Shown in pieces: positions 1 to 8,334 of a DNA stretch of 11,026 bases (position 1 is its first letter; every line of letters starts with the position of its first letter). The position numbers were made by a program, and so were the translations under genes. This stretch comes from Bacteroidota bacterium. GTDB lineage: Bacteria > Bacteroidota > Bacteroidia > Chitinophagales > Chitinophagaceae. The stretch spans positions 2,654,860 to 2,665,885 of the forward strand of contig CP058707.1 of assembly GCA_013414745.1 (NCBI GenBank), in the 5' to 3' direction. A model generated the notes under the pieces. The model searched no databases. It saw only the letters and a list, made by a program, of their open reading frames with translations, and was not told the DNA's origin.

Positions 1-75
1 TCGAAAACAGGAAAATACAAATTCAGTCGTAAGGTGTTGATACCGAAACCTGAACAAAAGAAGGTTAAGAACTGA
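1..75 (+). CDS. C-terminal end of an upstream protein (partial)
   Basis: Frame 1 is open from the first base to a TGA at 73-75, giving 24 residues that end in FSRKVLIPKPEQKKVKN. A hairpin terminator follows 15 bp later, which supports a true gene end here. The short stretch TGKYKFSRKVLIPK resembles the last strand of a T9SS type A sorting domain (a basic, beta-strand tail ending in K-x-hydrophobic-hydrophobic), and the downstream genes carry such tails. Too little is present to name the protein, and the T9SS assignment is only an inference. Confidence 0.5.
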   Translation, partial: SKTGKYKFSRKVLIPKPEQKKVKN

Positions 76-90
76 ATAGAAATGTTTGCG

Positions 91-112
91 AAAGCCTCCG
101 AAAGGGGGCTTT
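91..112 (+). terminator. Hairpin terminator-like structure
   Basis: A 9-bp stem (AAAGCCTCC at 91-99 with GGGGGCTTT at 104-112, one T-G wobble) is closed by a GAAA tetraloop at 100-103. It lies 15 bp after the stop codon at 73-75. The 3' side carries only a short T run (110-113), so it is not a classical strong U-tract terminator. Hairpins of this AAAGCC...GGCTTT form are common behind Bacteroidota genes. Confidence 0.7.
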
Positions 113-216
113 TGGCAATTATGGGTTTTCGTAACCTGAATTGCCAGTTTCTTCGTTGAATAGGTTAAAGAACTACCGGAATTTTCAGAAAACCGTTAAT
201 TTGAAAAAATTGACCG

Positions 217-1668
217 ATGAAAATAAGATTACTGCTTACCCTGTTAGCCTGGGTATCGACCTTTGCAAAGGGCAAACAAATTTCCCTTTGTTGATCGGCG
301 ACCAATGGTTAACGGAAAAGGCCAAACAAGTGATCCGATTTTCGATTGGTGATTTTTGGTAGCCGCCCATAACAATACCACATTTACTGCCGGAGAGGGG
401 ATTCATTTATCGAGGTATCAGTCGAACGGACAAGTGCTTTGGCAAAAAACTGGCAAAAGAATCTTAATGTATCTGGTTACCATGAACTGCTGGGCTTGGG
501 AGGTGTTTATGCAGATGGGCAGAATACTTATGTTTTGATAGATAGTGTTTTGATGACGGTTTCATTTCCTTCAGTTTGTGCGAAATCATATCATACGCTG
601 GTTAAACTAGATCAAAGTGGAGAAAGGATGCGGACAAAATCTTTTGAGGCGTTGTATAGTGGTTGTTTGGGTTTGAAAGGGCTGGAAAGAGCCCAAGGAG
701 ATAAACTATACTTACTGGAACCGCATAGAATATTGCAATTGGATACAGCAGGCAATTTGTTGAATCAAAGGAATTTGAATGGGAACAATCATACATTGGT
801 TAAATCAAGTGGGGATGAGATAATGATTTTGCGAAACAATCTGGCTCGGGTATTTTGATGTTGGATGCACAATTGGATACCGTTTTATGGAAAACACTAT
901 CATTTAACCCCCAACACGCCCAGGTAAGCGGACATTATGCTTATGTAACGGGAACGAATCGAATGACTAACGCCAAGTCACAACTTCATATTCAGAAAAT
1001 TGATTTGAGTCAGGGCGACAACATCTGGAATACAAGTATCGAGAACTTTAATCAGTATCAGAGCAATGATATAGTCTTGTATCAGGATACCCTTTATATA
1101 ACCGGAGTTGTTTGGAATTGTATGAATACAGATACTTTTTTGAATTGTATGGGTTTGGAAAAAGGATTTGTGAGTACCTTGGATACGAATGGGCAAATAG
1201 GACAACATCAATACCTGGAGGCCGACATTTGGCAATCACATACATACAATGGTCAATTGCTCATTGATAGCGCATACACTATCATGCGCAAAGTTTAGAT
1301 ATCGATTTCAATGGAGATGTATTGCTCTTAGCCAGAAGGCAACAATTTTCACAACGTATTCTATGTCGCATGGAGTATATGTTTATCAGAATGCGGAGAA
1401 TTTGTTGGTTTTAAAATATCCTTTTGGGATTCCAACAAAATCAGAAACCGATCTGTTTGTGCCGGAACTACAAGTTTATCCCAATCCTGTAAGCGATAAA
1501 ATCTATTTGAAAATAGACGAAGACCATTACGATGTTCAGCTTTGGACCATAGACGGGCAGGTGGTTTATCGTGGAAAAGATAAAATGATTGATGTTCGTG
1601 GATTGAATGCAGGAATCTACTTTTTAGCGCTGAAGGCCGGAGGGCATACCAGGGTGGAGAAAATATAG
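217..1668 (+). CDS. Secreted beta-propeller-like protein with T9SS type A sorting tail (frameshifted)
   Basis: The start is ATG 217, chosen because it opens a signal peptide (MKIRLLLTLLAWVSTFA). The nominal repaired length is about 484 residues. The body is made of propeller-style strands such as GQVLWQKN, LVKLDQSGER, RILQLDTAGNLL, AQLDTVLWKT and GFVSTLDTNGQIG, which resemble PQQ/SBBP-type repeats. The last ~65 residues are a clear type A Por sorting domain (LQVYPNPVSDKIYL, LWTIDGQVVYRG, GLNAGIYFLAL). The protein is therefore expected to be exported by Sec, carried by T9SS and anchored or released at the cell surface. The substrate or partner is unknown. The reading frame changes about six times: near 287-289, 314-315, 444-449, 827-830, 1268-1285 and 1346-1349. 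Each is equivalent to a lost base, mostly in homopolymers. An in-frame TGA remains at 350-352. Fragments in single frames include 439-858, 855-1298 and 1249-1668. Secreted T9SS cargo is well supported; the propeller fold is an inference. Confidence 0.75.
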
Positions 1669-1673
1669 GTGAT

Positions 1674-1689
1674 GCCGGAATGATTCGGC
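1674..1689 (+). terminator. Weak hairpin after the first T9SS gene
   Basis: GCCGGA (1674-1679) and TTCGGC (1684-1689) can form a 6-bp stem with one G-T pair around an ATGA loop, 5 bp after the stop at 1666-1668. There is no T tract downstream (an A7 run follows at 1695-1701), so termination activity is uncertain. Confidence 0.3.
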
Positions 1690-1716
1690 TTAGCAAAAAA
1701 ACTTCCTTGCAGGTTG

Positions 1717-1813
1717 TTCCTTCCATCATTTGAGCGTTTGAGATTCATTTGGGCCTCGGTTGAAACAATTTACTTGCGTGAGGGACTGAAGCGGCACCCC
1801 GGCCGGCCTGAAA
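1717..1813 (+). repeat. Interspersed repeat, copy A
   Basis: This 97-bp block aligns without gaps to 8153-8249, with 9 mismatches by eye (about 91% identity). It begins TTCCTTCCATCAT and ends GGCCGGCCTGAAA. The blocks AGATTCATTTGGGCCTCGG and GAGGGACTGAAGCGGCAC are identical in both copies, and 6 of the 9 mismatches cluster just before the GCGTGAGGG core. It is GC-rich compared with its surroundings and lies between genes. Beyond 1813 this copy diverges from copy B apart from a short shared CTATTTTTGA, so it may be truncated or altered. I read no protein in it. It could be a REP-like element or structured RNA; the sequence shows only that it is repeated. Confidence 0.85.
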
Positions 1814-1818
1814 GAATC

Positions 1819-1863
1819 CGAGACCAAAACAAAACCTCTTTACCTATTTTTGAAACAGTCTCG
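1819..1863. repeat. Short inverted repeat next to repeat copy A
   Basis: CGAGAC (1819-1824) and GTCTCG (1858-1863) are perfect 6-bp inverted arms around 33 bp. The right arm read outward-in (GAGACTGTTTCAAAAATAGG) looks like the terminal sequence of several insertion sequences, so this may be a tiny IS or MITE relic. The left arm shares only the first five bases with that pattern, and no transposase is present, so this is tentative. Confidence 0.3.
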
Positions 1864-1876
1864 AATTGTTAAAAAT

Positions 1877-1908
1877 TTTGTTGGTAGTTGGAAATTTCCT
1901 TAAATTCG
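1877..1908 (+). promoter_or_regulatory. Bacteroidota-type promoter for the 1955-6744 operon
   Basis: TTTG at 1877-1880 (-33 element) and TAAATTCG at 1901-1908 (-7 element, one mismatch to TAnnTTTG) are separated by exactly 20 bp, the spacing known for the main sigma factor in this phylum. The ATG at 1955 is 46 bp downstream, leaving a plausible leader. Confidence 0.5.
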
Positions 1909-1954
1909 GATTCACAATTCGAACAAAACATTTTAACCAATAATTATAAACGCC

Positions 1955-3900
1955 ATGAAAACAAAGCAACAAGCGGCCATTAGGGGTATCCGCGAATTTA
2001 CCCCCCATTACATATTTAATTTTATAATGTGTATTGCGCTTTTTCCTCCTTCTCTTCTTCTGCTCAAAATTTTACAAAACGGTATGAACAAACCGGATCT
2101 TATTCTTTTACCTTAAATGATGCCGTGGTGATGGAAAAATTTAGACCAACTAATCTTTATCCCATTATCGGATCCGTAGTTTTTCAACCTGTGACAAATT
2201 CATTAGGCATCAACGACCTTCAAGTGAATATTTTAGATGACCTAGGAAACTTGCAAACCAGTAGGATTTATCAGATTGATGTAACAAATAATTTTCTGAG
2301 TCAAGAGTTTGTACCTATTGCAGCATCATACAATGATATGACACAAGAATACTGTGTCGCCGGTGTGGTGCAAACCGGAATCTTATGCGATTACTCATCT
2401 TGGGTTGGGATATTCGATCAGAATCTGAGTTTAATTGGATTTCATTTATTGGATATTCAGACTTCTACTTTTGGCCCTACAAATTTAAACTCTTGTATGG
2501 TCACCGATATTTGCCCGGTGTATGATAATCCCAATGGAGCAGATTTCGCTTTCACAGGGGTTTTAACTGATGGAGGTGATAATCCGGCACCTGCAAAATC
2601 CACAGGCGGTTCAGCGGCGATTACGGACAAAGAATATTCTTAGCAGAATTTGAAACGTCCACATTGACTTTTTCCAGTGCGATTGAACTCGAGTTTCAAC
2701 CTGCGACAAGTTGGTTGACAAAGCATATTTTCCAAGTCGCATTATTGAAATTCCGGATATAAATAATTCTGGTGGATACCTCATTGCTGGGAATACTGAG
2801 AATTTGAATGGAAGTATTCTGGATTATGATCTTTCCTTGTTTTACTTACGCATGGATTATAATACCAATGTTGTAGACATTCAACAACGAGAACCAGACC
2901 TTAGCATTTTCCCTGAACCCATTAATTTTTTATTGGTGATTTAAAGTACATACCTCAAAGTGATGAGATTTTGGTTTCGGGTAGTTACCGTCTTTTTGAA
3001 CATGGGGATTATGGATTTTTTGCTGACAAACTGATAAATGCCACCCTCAACAATAATATCGTACTTTACTCGGATGCATGGAATGGGGCACAACAAATGG
3101 GTATCTTGGAAATTCCCGGCAGTCCATTGGTTGGATGGAATAAAGTAGGACGAATCAGCCGTCAGATTGATGAACACCATATCATTACTGCTTCGGTTTT
3201 GGAAAATTCATCACCGTCGACCAATCAAACCATGAAATTGCCTATTCTGTTCAGAATCAACTATACGGATTGGAATTTAGACAATTGGACAACTGCTCAA
3301 GATCCTAATGTGCATTGGTACAAACGTTGGACATCTACCAATGGACCTGTGCATTATTTCACAGGCTATGATTATACTTCTCAATGGTATCCGAATCATT
3401 ATTCCTTCCCGCGCGATGAATCACAGTCAGTGCAATCGTTTGTACATGGTACCTATTGCACCAATACCTCAGGAGACCATTTAACTGTTACCCAAACAGA
3501 TAATTACACACAGAATTTTTGTAGTGAGAATTCATCAGAAGGGATATTGGATTTAGTGCCATTAATATCTAATCTATATACTGCCGTGGTTAATGGGGTT
3601 TCTATTACGCAATCACAAATCATCATTATTGATTTTGCCACCAATCAAATTGATGAGTATGAATGTGACGCACAAAATCAGTTTAAAAACCTGCCTCAGA
3701 ATTTACAAATCCAACAAATCGGAGATCGTATAAAAGTTTTAGGTCTGGATTCAGAAGCGAGCTATACAATTTATTCTTTATCTGGTAGTAAATTACAAAG
3801 CGGACGAATCTTACCTTTCGACTATATTTCATTCAATAATCTTTCAGCCGGAATGTATCTGCTTCAAATAAATGATGTGGTTACCAAAGTGGTTAAATAA
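1955..3900 (+). CDS. Secreted propeller-like protein with T9SS type A-like tail (frameshifted)
   Basis: The best start is ATG 1955, in an unusually long N-terminal region (MKTKQQAAIRGIREF...). The hydrophobic part and cleavage-like site follow once one T is restored in the run at 2040-2044 (FIMCIALFSSFSSSAQ). ATG 2027 in the same frame is an alternative start just before the hydrophobic core. The repaired protein is about 649 residues. It shows beta-rich repeated strands (LQVNILDDLGNLQTSR, WVGIFDQNLSLIGFHLL, GGYLIAGNTENLNGS, DEILVSGSYRLFEHG) that suggest a propeller-like extracellular domain. The last ~65 residues (YTIYSLSGSKLQSGR, FNNLSAGMYLLQI, TKVVK) fit a type A sorting domain, but the usual PNP motif is not evident. 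Frame changes occur near 2040-2044, 2586-2587, 2700-2701 and 2926-2931, all equivalent to one lost base. Long single-frame pieces are 2029-2643, 2711-2944 and 2971-3900. The gene after it starts 12 bp downstream, so the two are likely co-transcribed. The specific function is unknown. Confidence 0.72.
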
Positions 3901-3912
3901 ACTTACAGACTA

Positions 3913-6744
3913 ATGAAACCAAAACTCGGAATCTCTATTCTGATTCTTATGTTTTTGATGCAATTATCAATGGCTCAGAATCTTTTGTATCAGGTATATG
4001 GAGGTTCCGAGTTTCGTTTGGTTCACCGGCCAGATATTTCAGATTCAACTTATCAAATATTCTTTAGAAAAATTTAGTTTGGCATGGCACGGGTGCTAGT
4101 GGATATGGCTATACAATTGCAACAACTACCAGAATTAGTTTGGTAGATACTTGTTTTTACAAATTTCAACCAATCAACATTCAATTGTATCAAGAGTCAC
4201 CACCATGGATAGTGAATCCAATATTATCGATCAATCCAAATTCAGGGGATAGTGCTTCCAAAGGATATTTCAGGTTTGTGCCAGTACTTTCGAGGATTCA
4301 ATTGTTAAATTTGTTCAGCCTGGTCCCAATTATTCAACTGCTCCGGGTAATATTCAACCTGGATTTAAGGATACTTTTGAACTCTTGCGCGATTATTGGT
4401 ATGATACCGTAATTCACTTACCAGAGCCCTGCGGTTTATGGCAAATTCAGGATGGGTCATTAAATAATTCTTTGAATCCAAATTCCTGTGGGTATGCTGG
4501 AGCATATGCGCCGTTCAATTCAAATCATGAATATGGAACCAACGTGGATACGATTTACTCACCTACGTATATATATGGAAATGGAAGTAGCAATGGTCAT
4601 GATGTAACCGTAAAAAACGGTATTTCACAAATCAATACATTATATCCTAATTCCAGCCCTTATTTTCTATCCTATCCCACGGCGGTGTTCGTTCGCAATG
4701 TGCCCTCGTTTTACGCGATGAATGCGGTAGATCCGGATGGGGATTCTTTGTCATTCAGTAGCATCCATTTGGTATTTCCGGATTCGGCACAAGGTAATCG
4801 GCCTATGTCGCATTTTTTACCTTGGGCACCCTTTCGTTATTGTATTGATTATACTTCGCCTAATTGGGATACTACAATGACTTGTTTTCGAAATATCTTA
4901 TATAAGTGTCCTCCTGGTTCCGTTTATCCCAATTGTACCCGATACGATCCGGTTTATAATCCTTTTGATACCGACTCTACTTTTCAGCTCAATCCCACAA
5001 CAGGTAATATCACCTTTACAGCCCAATCGGCTCCGCAATCGGCTGATTTACTGATTCGGTGTGATGAATATCGCAATGGGGTATGGTTGGGCGCAGTAAA
5101 TCGGCGGCTCAGGTTCATCATTGTCGATAGCATGTTTTATTCTCAGCCCAGCTTACGCATCGATACGGCCAATCTGGTGAATTGTAGTTTTGATAGCAAC
5201 TATGTATTTCGTGCCTGCACCGGAGCGCCCATCAGTATTCCTTTTGATGCTTTGGGTATCAACAATGTATCACAACTCAAATTGAGAGACAATCATAATT
5301 TTTCACTCGGTGCATCTTCTTCGGTCACTTATTTTAATCAGGCCAGCGATTCGGTTCGTGGTGTATTATTATGGACCCCACCGGCCAATGCCTCCGGTTG
5401 GTATAACCTCTTGGTGACTGTTAAGGATTCTGTTTGCAGCATGACGCCTTACATGTTTGAGCACCCTTATTTGTTGCGCATCTGGATTAGTGATGGTGTG
5501 AATGCAGGCCGTGATACGGCCATTTGTGCAGGCGCCTCTATCCAACTTCAGGCCAATGTTTTGGGCAATAATCCGGCCACATGGTCGGTATTGAGTGGTA
5601 GTGCCAATAGTTTAAGTTGCACCAATTGTAATAACCCCATAGCAACGCCTGCTCAAACCACCACTTATGTGGTACAGGCCAATTTAACGGGTTTATCATC
5701 CTGCAAACAAAAAGATACTATTACGATTGTTGTACAACCCGATTTTAGTTTGAATGCTACCGATACCTTGATATGTGCGCCCCTGAATCAAATCAACTTA
5801 TACGCTCAACCCAGCGGATTGCCCGGAGCCCTCACTTATCAATGGTCGCCTGCCTCCGGTATATTGGGCAGTAGTACCCAATCGCAAATTACGATCAACC
5901 CATCTAGTACACAATACATCGTTGTAGCTAGTGATACAGTTGGTTGTTTTACTCATACTGATACCAGCAGCATCGTTTATGATCCCACCTTTAATCCGGA
6001 GTTATTGGTGAGTCCCACCGGGAGTATTTGTACCGGAGATAGTGTACAATTGCAGATTACAGGCGGAGGGAATATTTCCTGGTCGCCTGCCTACCACATC
6101 AGTAGTTTGAGTGATGCGGTGGTATGGGTATGGCCCGATACAACGGTGAGCTATGTGGCAGATATTGTATCGGCAAACTCAGCTTGTCATGAATCTTTAA
6201 CATACACAGTACCTGTGATTGCCTTAAGGGCAGATGCCGGTTTGGATCAGGAGATATTTGATGGCGAGGCCGTTATTTTGGGCGGTCCGAATATGTTATG
6301 CGGTGCAGGCTGTCATTTAAAATGGTTTCCGATCAGTATTTATTTTTTAATTATTTTATGTATCCCAAAGCCGTACCTCACGAAACCATCACGTATTGGG
6401 TGATGTTGAGTAATGAAGCGGGAACCTGTATCTCCCGCGATTCAGTGACGATACGGGTAAAGTGTACGGATATTTATATGCCGAATGTATTTAATCCGCA
6501 AGCGCCACAAAGTGAGTACACGGGTAATTTTGGTCCACGCAATGTATCGATCGATTTAAATTATTTTAGGGTATTTAACCGATGGGGGCAGATGGTGTTT
6601 CAAACGGATGATGTATCGTATCGATGGGATGGGAAATACAAAGGTGAACCACAACCGGCAGGAACTTATGTATGGGTGATAGAAGGCAAATGCCCGAATG
6701 GCGAATGGATTCGTAAATCGGGGAATGTATTGTTGGTGAGGTAG
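3913..6744 (+). CDS. Large T9SS type B surface protein with Ig/SprB-like repeats (frameshifted)
   Basis: ATG 3913 opens a clear signal peptide (MKPKLGISILILMFLMQLSMAQ), 12 bp after the previous stop. The repaired length is about 944 residues. The N-terminal ~500 residues contain cysteine-bearing segments and the motif VDPDGDSLSF (about residue 270), seen in large adhesin-like proteins of this phylum. Residues ~525-790 carry SprB/Ig-like repeats (AGRDTAICAGASIQLQA, LNATDTLICAPLNQINL, SPTGSICTGDSVQLQI, AGLDQEIFDGEAVILGG). The last ~90 residues form a type B 'gliding motility-associated' C-terminal domain (YMPNVFNPQ, FRVFNRWGQMVFQT, RWDGKYKGEPQPAGTYVW, SGNVLLVR), although the usual NGDGLND stretch is replaced by APQSEYTGNFGPRN. 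The protein should cross the outer membrane by T9SS and sit on the surface. Frame changes near 4068-4072, 4268-4270 and 6326-6328 are each equivalent to one lost base; 4385-6403 and 6298-6744 are the main open pieces. The adhesin role is an inference. Confidence 0.82.
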
Positions 6745-6828
6745 AGGGAGGATTTTATACTGAAATGATATAAGCCCAAAATTTTTCTCGCTGCGTGTAG
6801 TTAGACGGGGACGTCATGCAGATACAGC

Positions 6829-6857
6829 TTGTATAATTTGGAGTCTTCGTATATTTG
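6829..6857 (+). promoter_or_regulatory. Possible promoter of the toxin-antitoxin-like module
   Basis: TATATTTG at 6850-6857 is a perfect TAnnTTTG element, with a TTG at 6829-6831, 18 bp upstream. It ends only 3 bp before ATG 6861, so transcription from it would give a nearly leaderless mRNA or imply a later start codon. A second imperfect site, TATAATTTG at 6832-6840, would leave a short leader. Confidence 0.3.
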
Positions 6858-6860
6858 AGC

Positions 6861-7163
6861 ATGAATAACAATCAAAATCCCGTTTTGAATAGACGTATTT
6901 TTTGGGATATAGTATTTGAAAATATAGACTATCAAGCGAAGGCCAATTTTGTTATTGAAAGAGTTTTTGAACGCGGCGATGTTGAGGATATTCGCAATTG
7001 CCGTCGATATTACGGTAACGAGAAAATTACCTCTGTCTTATTAAACACCAAGTTTTTACCGGAAACAAGAATGTACCTGGCCAGTGCGGTCACCAACAAA
7101 CCCTTAAAGGACTTTAGATGCTATACCTTGAGACAATTGAATCCGGAACTTTTTCCATATTAG
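6861..7163 (+). CDS. Small DUF6922-like protein, probable antitoxin partner
   Basis: ATG 6861 is preferred over the in-frame TTG at 6855. The product is 100 residues, intact, soluble and without a signal peptide. The stretches RRIFWDIVFENIDY and FVIERVFERGDVEDIRN, followed by YYGNEKITSVLL, and a late region KDFRCYTLRQL, match what I recall of the DUF6922 family. Members of that family often sit directly before an AbiEii/AbiGii nucleotidyltransferase gene in Bacteroidota. Here the two reading frames overlap by 46 bp, which suggests translational coupling. By position it should be the antitoxin or regulatory partner, but it lacks the obvious winged-helix start of classical AbiEi, and its neutralising role is only inferred. 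This is one of the few complete frames in the window. Confidence 0.72.
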   Translation: MNNNQNPVLNRRIFWDIVFENIDYQAKANFVIERVFERGDVEDIRNCRRYYGNEKITSVLLNTKFLPETRMYLASAVTNKPLKDFRCYTLRQLNPELFPY

Positions 7164-7743
7164 AGGAATTGATGCAATTGCCGGCCATGATGGATTTTGA
7201 TTTGGTTGGAGGAACTGCTTTATCGTTAAAGTATGGACATCGTAAATCAATTGACCTTGATTTATTCACAACTGTGGCGTTTGAGAACGAAACAATCATT
7301 GAAGCCCTGAGCGGACTTTATCAGAATGAATTCACTATAGAGGGGCGCCCTGCTCGATTTGGCATATTTGCGTACATAAAGGATATAAAAACGGATATTG
7401 TATATCACCCTCATCCACTTATCCGACCGACAGAAGTTGTCAATAATATAAGAATGTTCTCAACTGCGGATATAATGGCGATGAAAATACAAGCGATTCT
7501 TGGTAGAGGTAAGAAGAAAGATTTTGGGATATTGCGGAATTGCTGAAGGATTACTCTGTCCAAGAATTTATTGATTTTCACAGAGAAAAGTACAACACTC
7601 AGAATCTATTGATTACAGTACCTCAGGCTATGACTTATTTTGCGGACGCCGAAGAAAGTGAGGATCCGATTAGCTTGAAAGGACAGACATGGGAAAGCGT
7701 AAAGCAATTGATACGGGAAAAAGTAAGTGATTACTTATCATAA
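7118..7743 (+). CDS. AbiEii/AbiGii toxin family nucleotidyltransferase (one frameshift)
   Basis: ATG 7118 lies inside the preceding gene (46-bp overlap). The repaired length is about 208 residues. Residues 31-35 are GGTAL and residues 41-50 are HRKSIDLDLF, together the nucleotidyltransferase signature (G-G-T/S ... D-x-D) of the PF08843 family. The acidic pair D46 and D48 is intact. A later block, MAMKIQAIL...KKKDFWDIAELL, is the conserved helix-and-DFxD region of this family. Known AbiE toxins transfer nucleotides to targets such as tRNA and cause reversible growth arrest, giving phage abortive infection; the target here is unknown. The frame breaks at T4 (7522-7525): adding one T joins KKKDF to WDIAELL, which restores the family motif. 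The open pieces are 7118-7546 and 7540-7743. If the break were real, the C-terminal third would be lost and the toxin would likely be dead; a sequence error is more likely. Confidence 0.85.
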
Positions 7744-7755
7744 CTGCACGAACGC

Positions 7756-8062
7756 CTAGCGGTTTGGAGCAGGCAGGACTTTAGGAAGTAATTCAACATT
7801 TTCGCTATATTGGGCATAAGAAATAGCTTCGACATAAGTAGGGCTTCCTGAATAACGACTCATCTCTTTGTATACAGGACTTTATGATCATATTTGCGCA
7901 TTTGAAGTGCAAGGGTGTATAACGTATTTGTTGAATTTGCAACCGAAAAACCTTGTGAAAAAGGTCTACTCAGCTGCACCGCAACTTCTTCGTCAAAGCC
8001 AAAGTCATGGCCACTAGGCCTATGCCTTCGTCTTTTCCTTGAATTTGCAGCACATCTGAGTT
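7756..8062 (-). pseudogene. Unidentified minus-strand gene, C-terminal part
   Basis: Read on the minus strand, this stretch gives protein-like sequence ending at a TAG (complement of 7756-7758), 12 bp from the end of the toxin gene, so the two are convergent. Pieces in order are SDVLQIQGKDEGIGLV, GHDFGFDEEVAVQLSRPF, SQGFSVANSTNTLYTLALQM, RKYDHKVLYTK and EMSRYSGSPTYVEAISYAQY, ending VLPAPNR. Two frame changes are needed, near 8010-8013 and 7866-7870; both again behave as single lost bases in short runs, as in the plus-strand genes. I do not recognise a family. The longest single-frame piece is only about 60 codons, so coding status rests on composition and on the consistent repair pattern. Confidence 0.35.
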
Positions 8063-8092
8063 ATTCAGGAAGCCCTAAGTACTCTTATGCCC
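7812..8092. repeat. Inverted duplication (foldback) in two blocks
   Basis: The 18-bp block 7839-7856 (TAGGGCTTCCTGAATAAC) is the exact reverse complement of 8060-8077, and the 10-bp block 7812-7821 (GGGCATAAGA) is the exact reverse complement of 8083-8092. The blocks are in matching order. The left pair is spaced by 17 bp and the right pair by 5 bp, so one arm has lost or gained sequence. The arms are separated by about 200 bp. Such an array could fold as a long hairpin, or record a local inverted duplication of the minus-strand gene's 3' end. Confidence 0.7.
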
Positions 8093-8152
8093 TGCCATCG
8101 CCAAGCCGCTACCCGGTGTTTTCTTGAGTCACATTTCAGAGTTGAAATCGCA

Positions 8153-8334
8153 TTCCTTCCATCATCTGACCGTTTAAGATTCATTTGGGCCTCGGTTGAA
8201 ACATGTCGCCCGCGTGAGGGACTGAAGCGGCACCCCGGCCGGCCTGAAAAAGTTCTATTTTTGACAATCGGGAGTTTAGCCGGACGGCGTACAGCGTAGG
8301 CCCGACCCCGCCTCAAAGCGGGGACACGCCCGGG
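8153..8334 (+). repeat. Interspersed repeat, copy B, with foldable GC-rich extension
   Basis: Positions 8153-8249 match copy A at 1717-1813 in the same orientation (9 mismatches in 97). Here the element seems to continue. GCGTG (8212-8216) can pair with CACGC (8325-8329) near the outer ends. CCGGC near 8236-8240 can pair with GCCGG near 8279-8283. A perfect hairpin CCCCGC (8306-8311) / GCGGGG (8318-8323) with a CTCAAA loop lies near the right end. This nested pairing around a GCGTGAGGGAC...ACACGCCC frame resembles intergenic repeats I recall from other Bacteroidota genomes. No transposase is present. The right boundary at about 8334 is an estimate from the fall in GC content. Confidence 0.75.

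Noticed and set aside
1361..1729. 122-codon open frame on the minus strand
   Set aside because: It lies opposite the well-supported type A sorting domain of the 217-1668 gene and has no recognisable features; it is a shadow frame.
1819..1863. An intact insertion sequence beside repeat copy A
   Set aside because: Only 45 bp between short inverted arms, no transposase, and poor agreement between the two arms; kept only as a tentative relic.
7915..8127. 70-codon plus-strand open frame
   Set aside because: Biased composition and no start context. The minus strand reads as better protein here; only its last part, over the inverted duplication, is of interest.
8065..8316. Open frames on both strands across repeat copy B (8065-8316 minus, 8087-8299 plus)
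   Set aside because: They translate the GC-rich repeat itself. Copy A contains stops in the matching frame, and the residues are arginine-rich without motifs.
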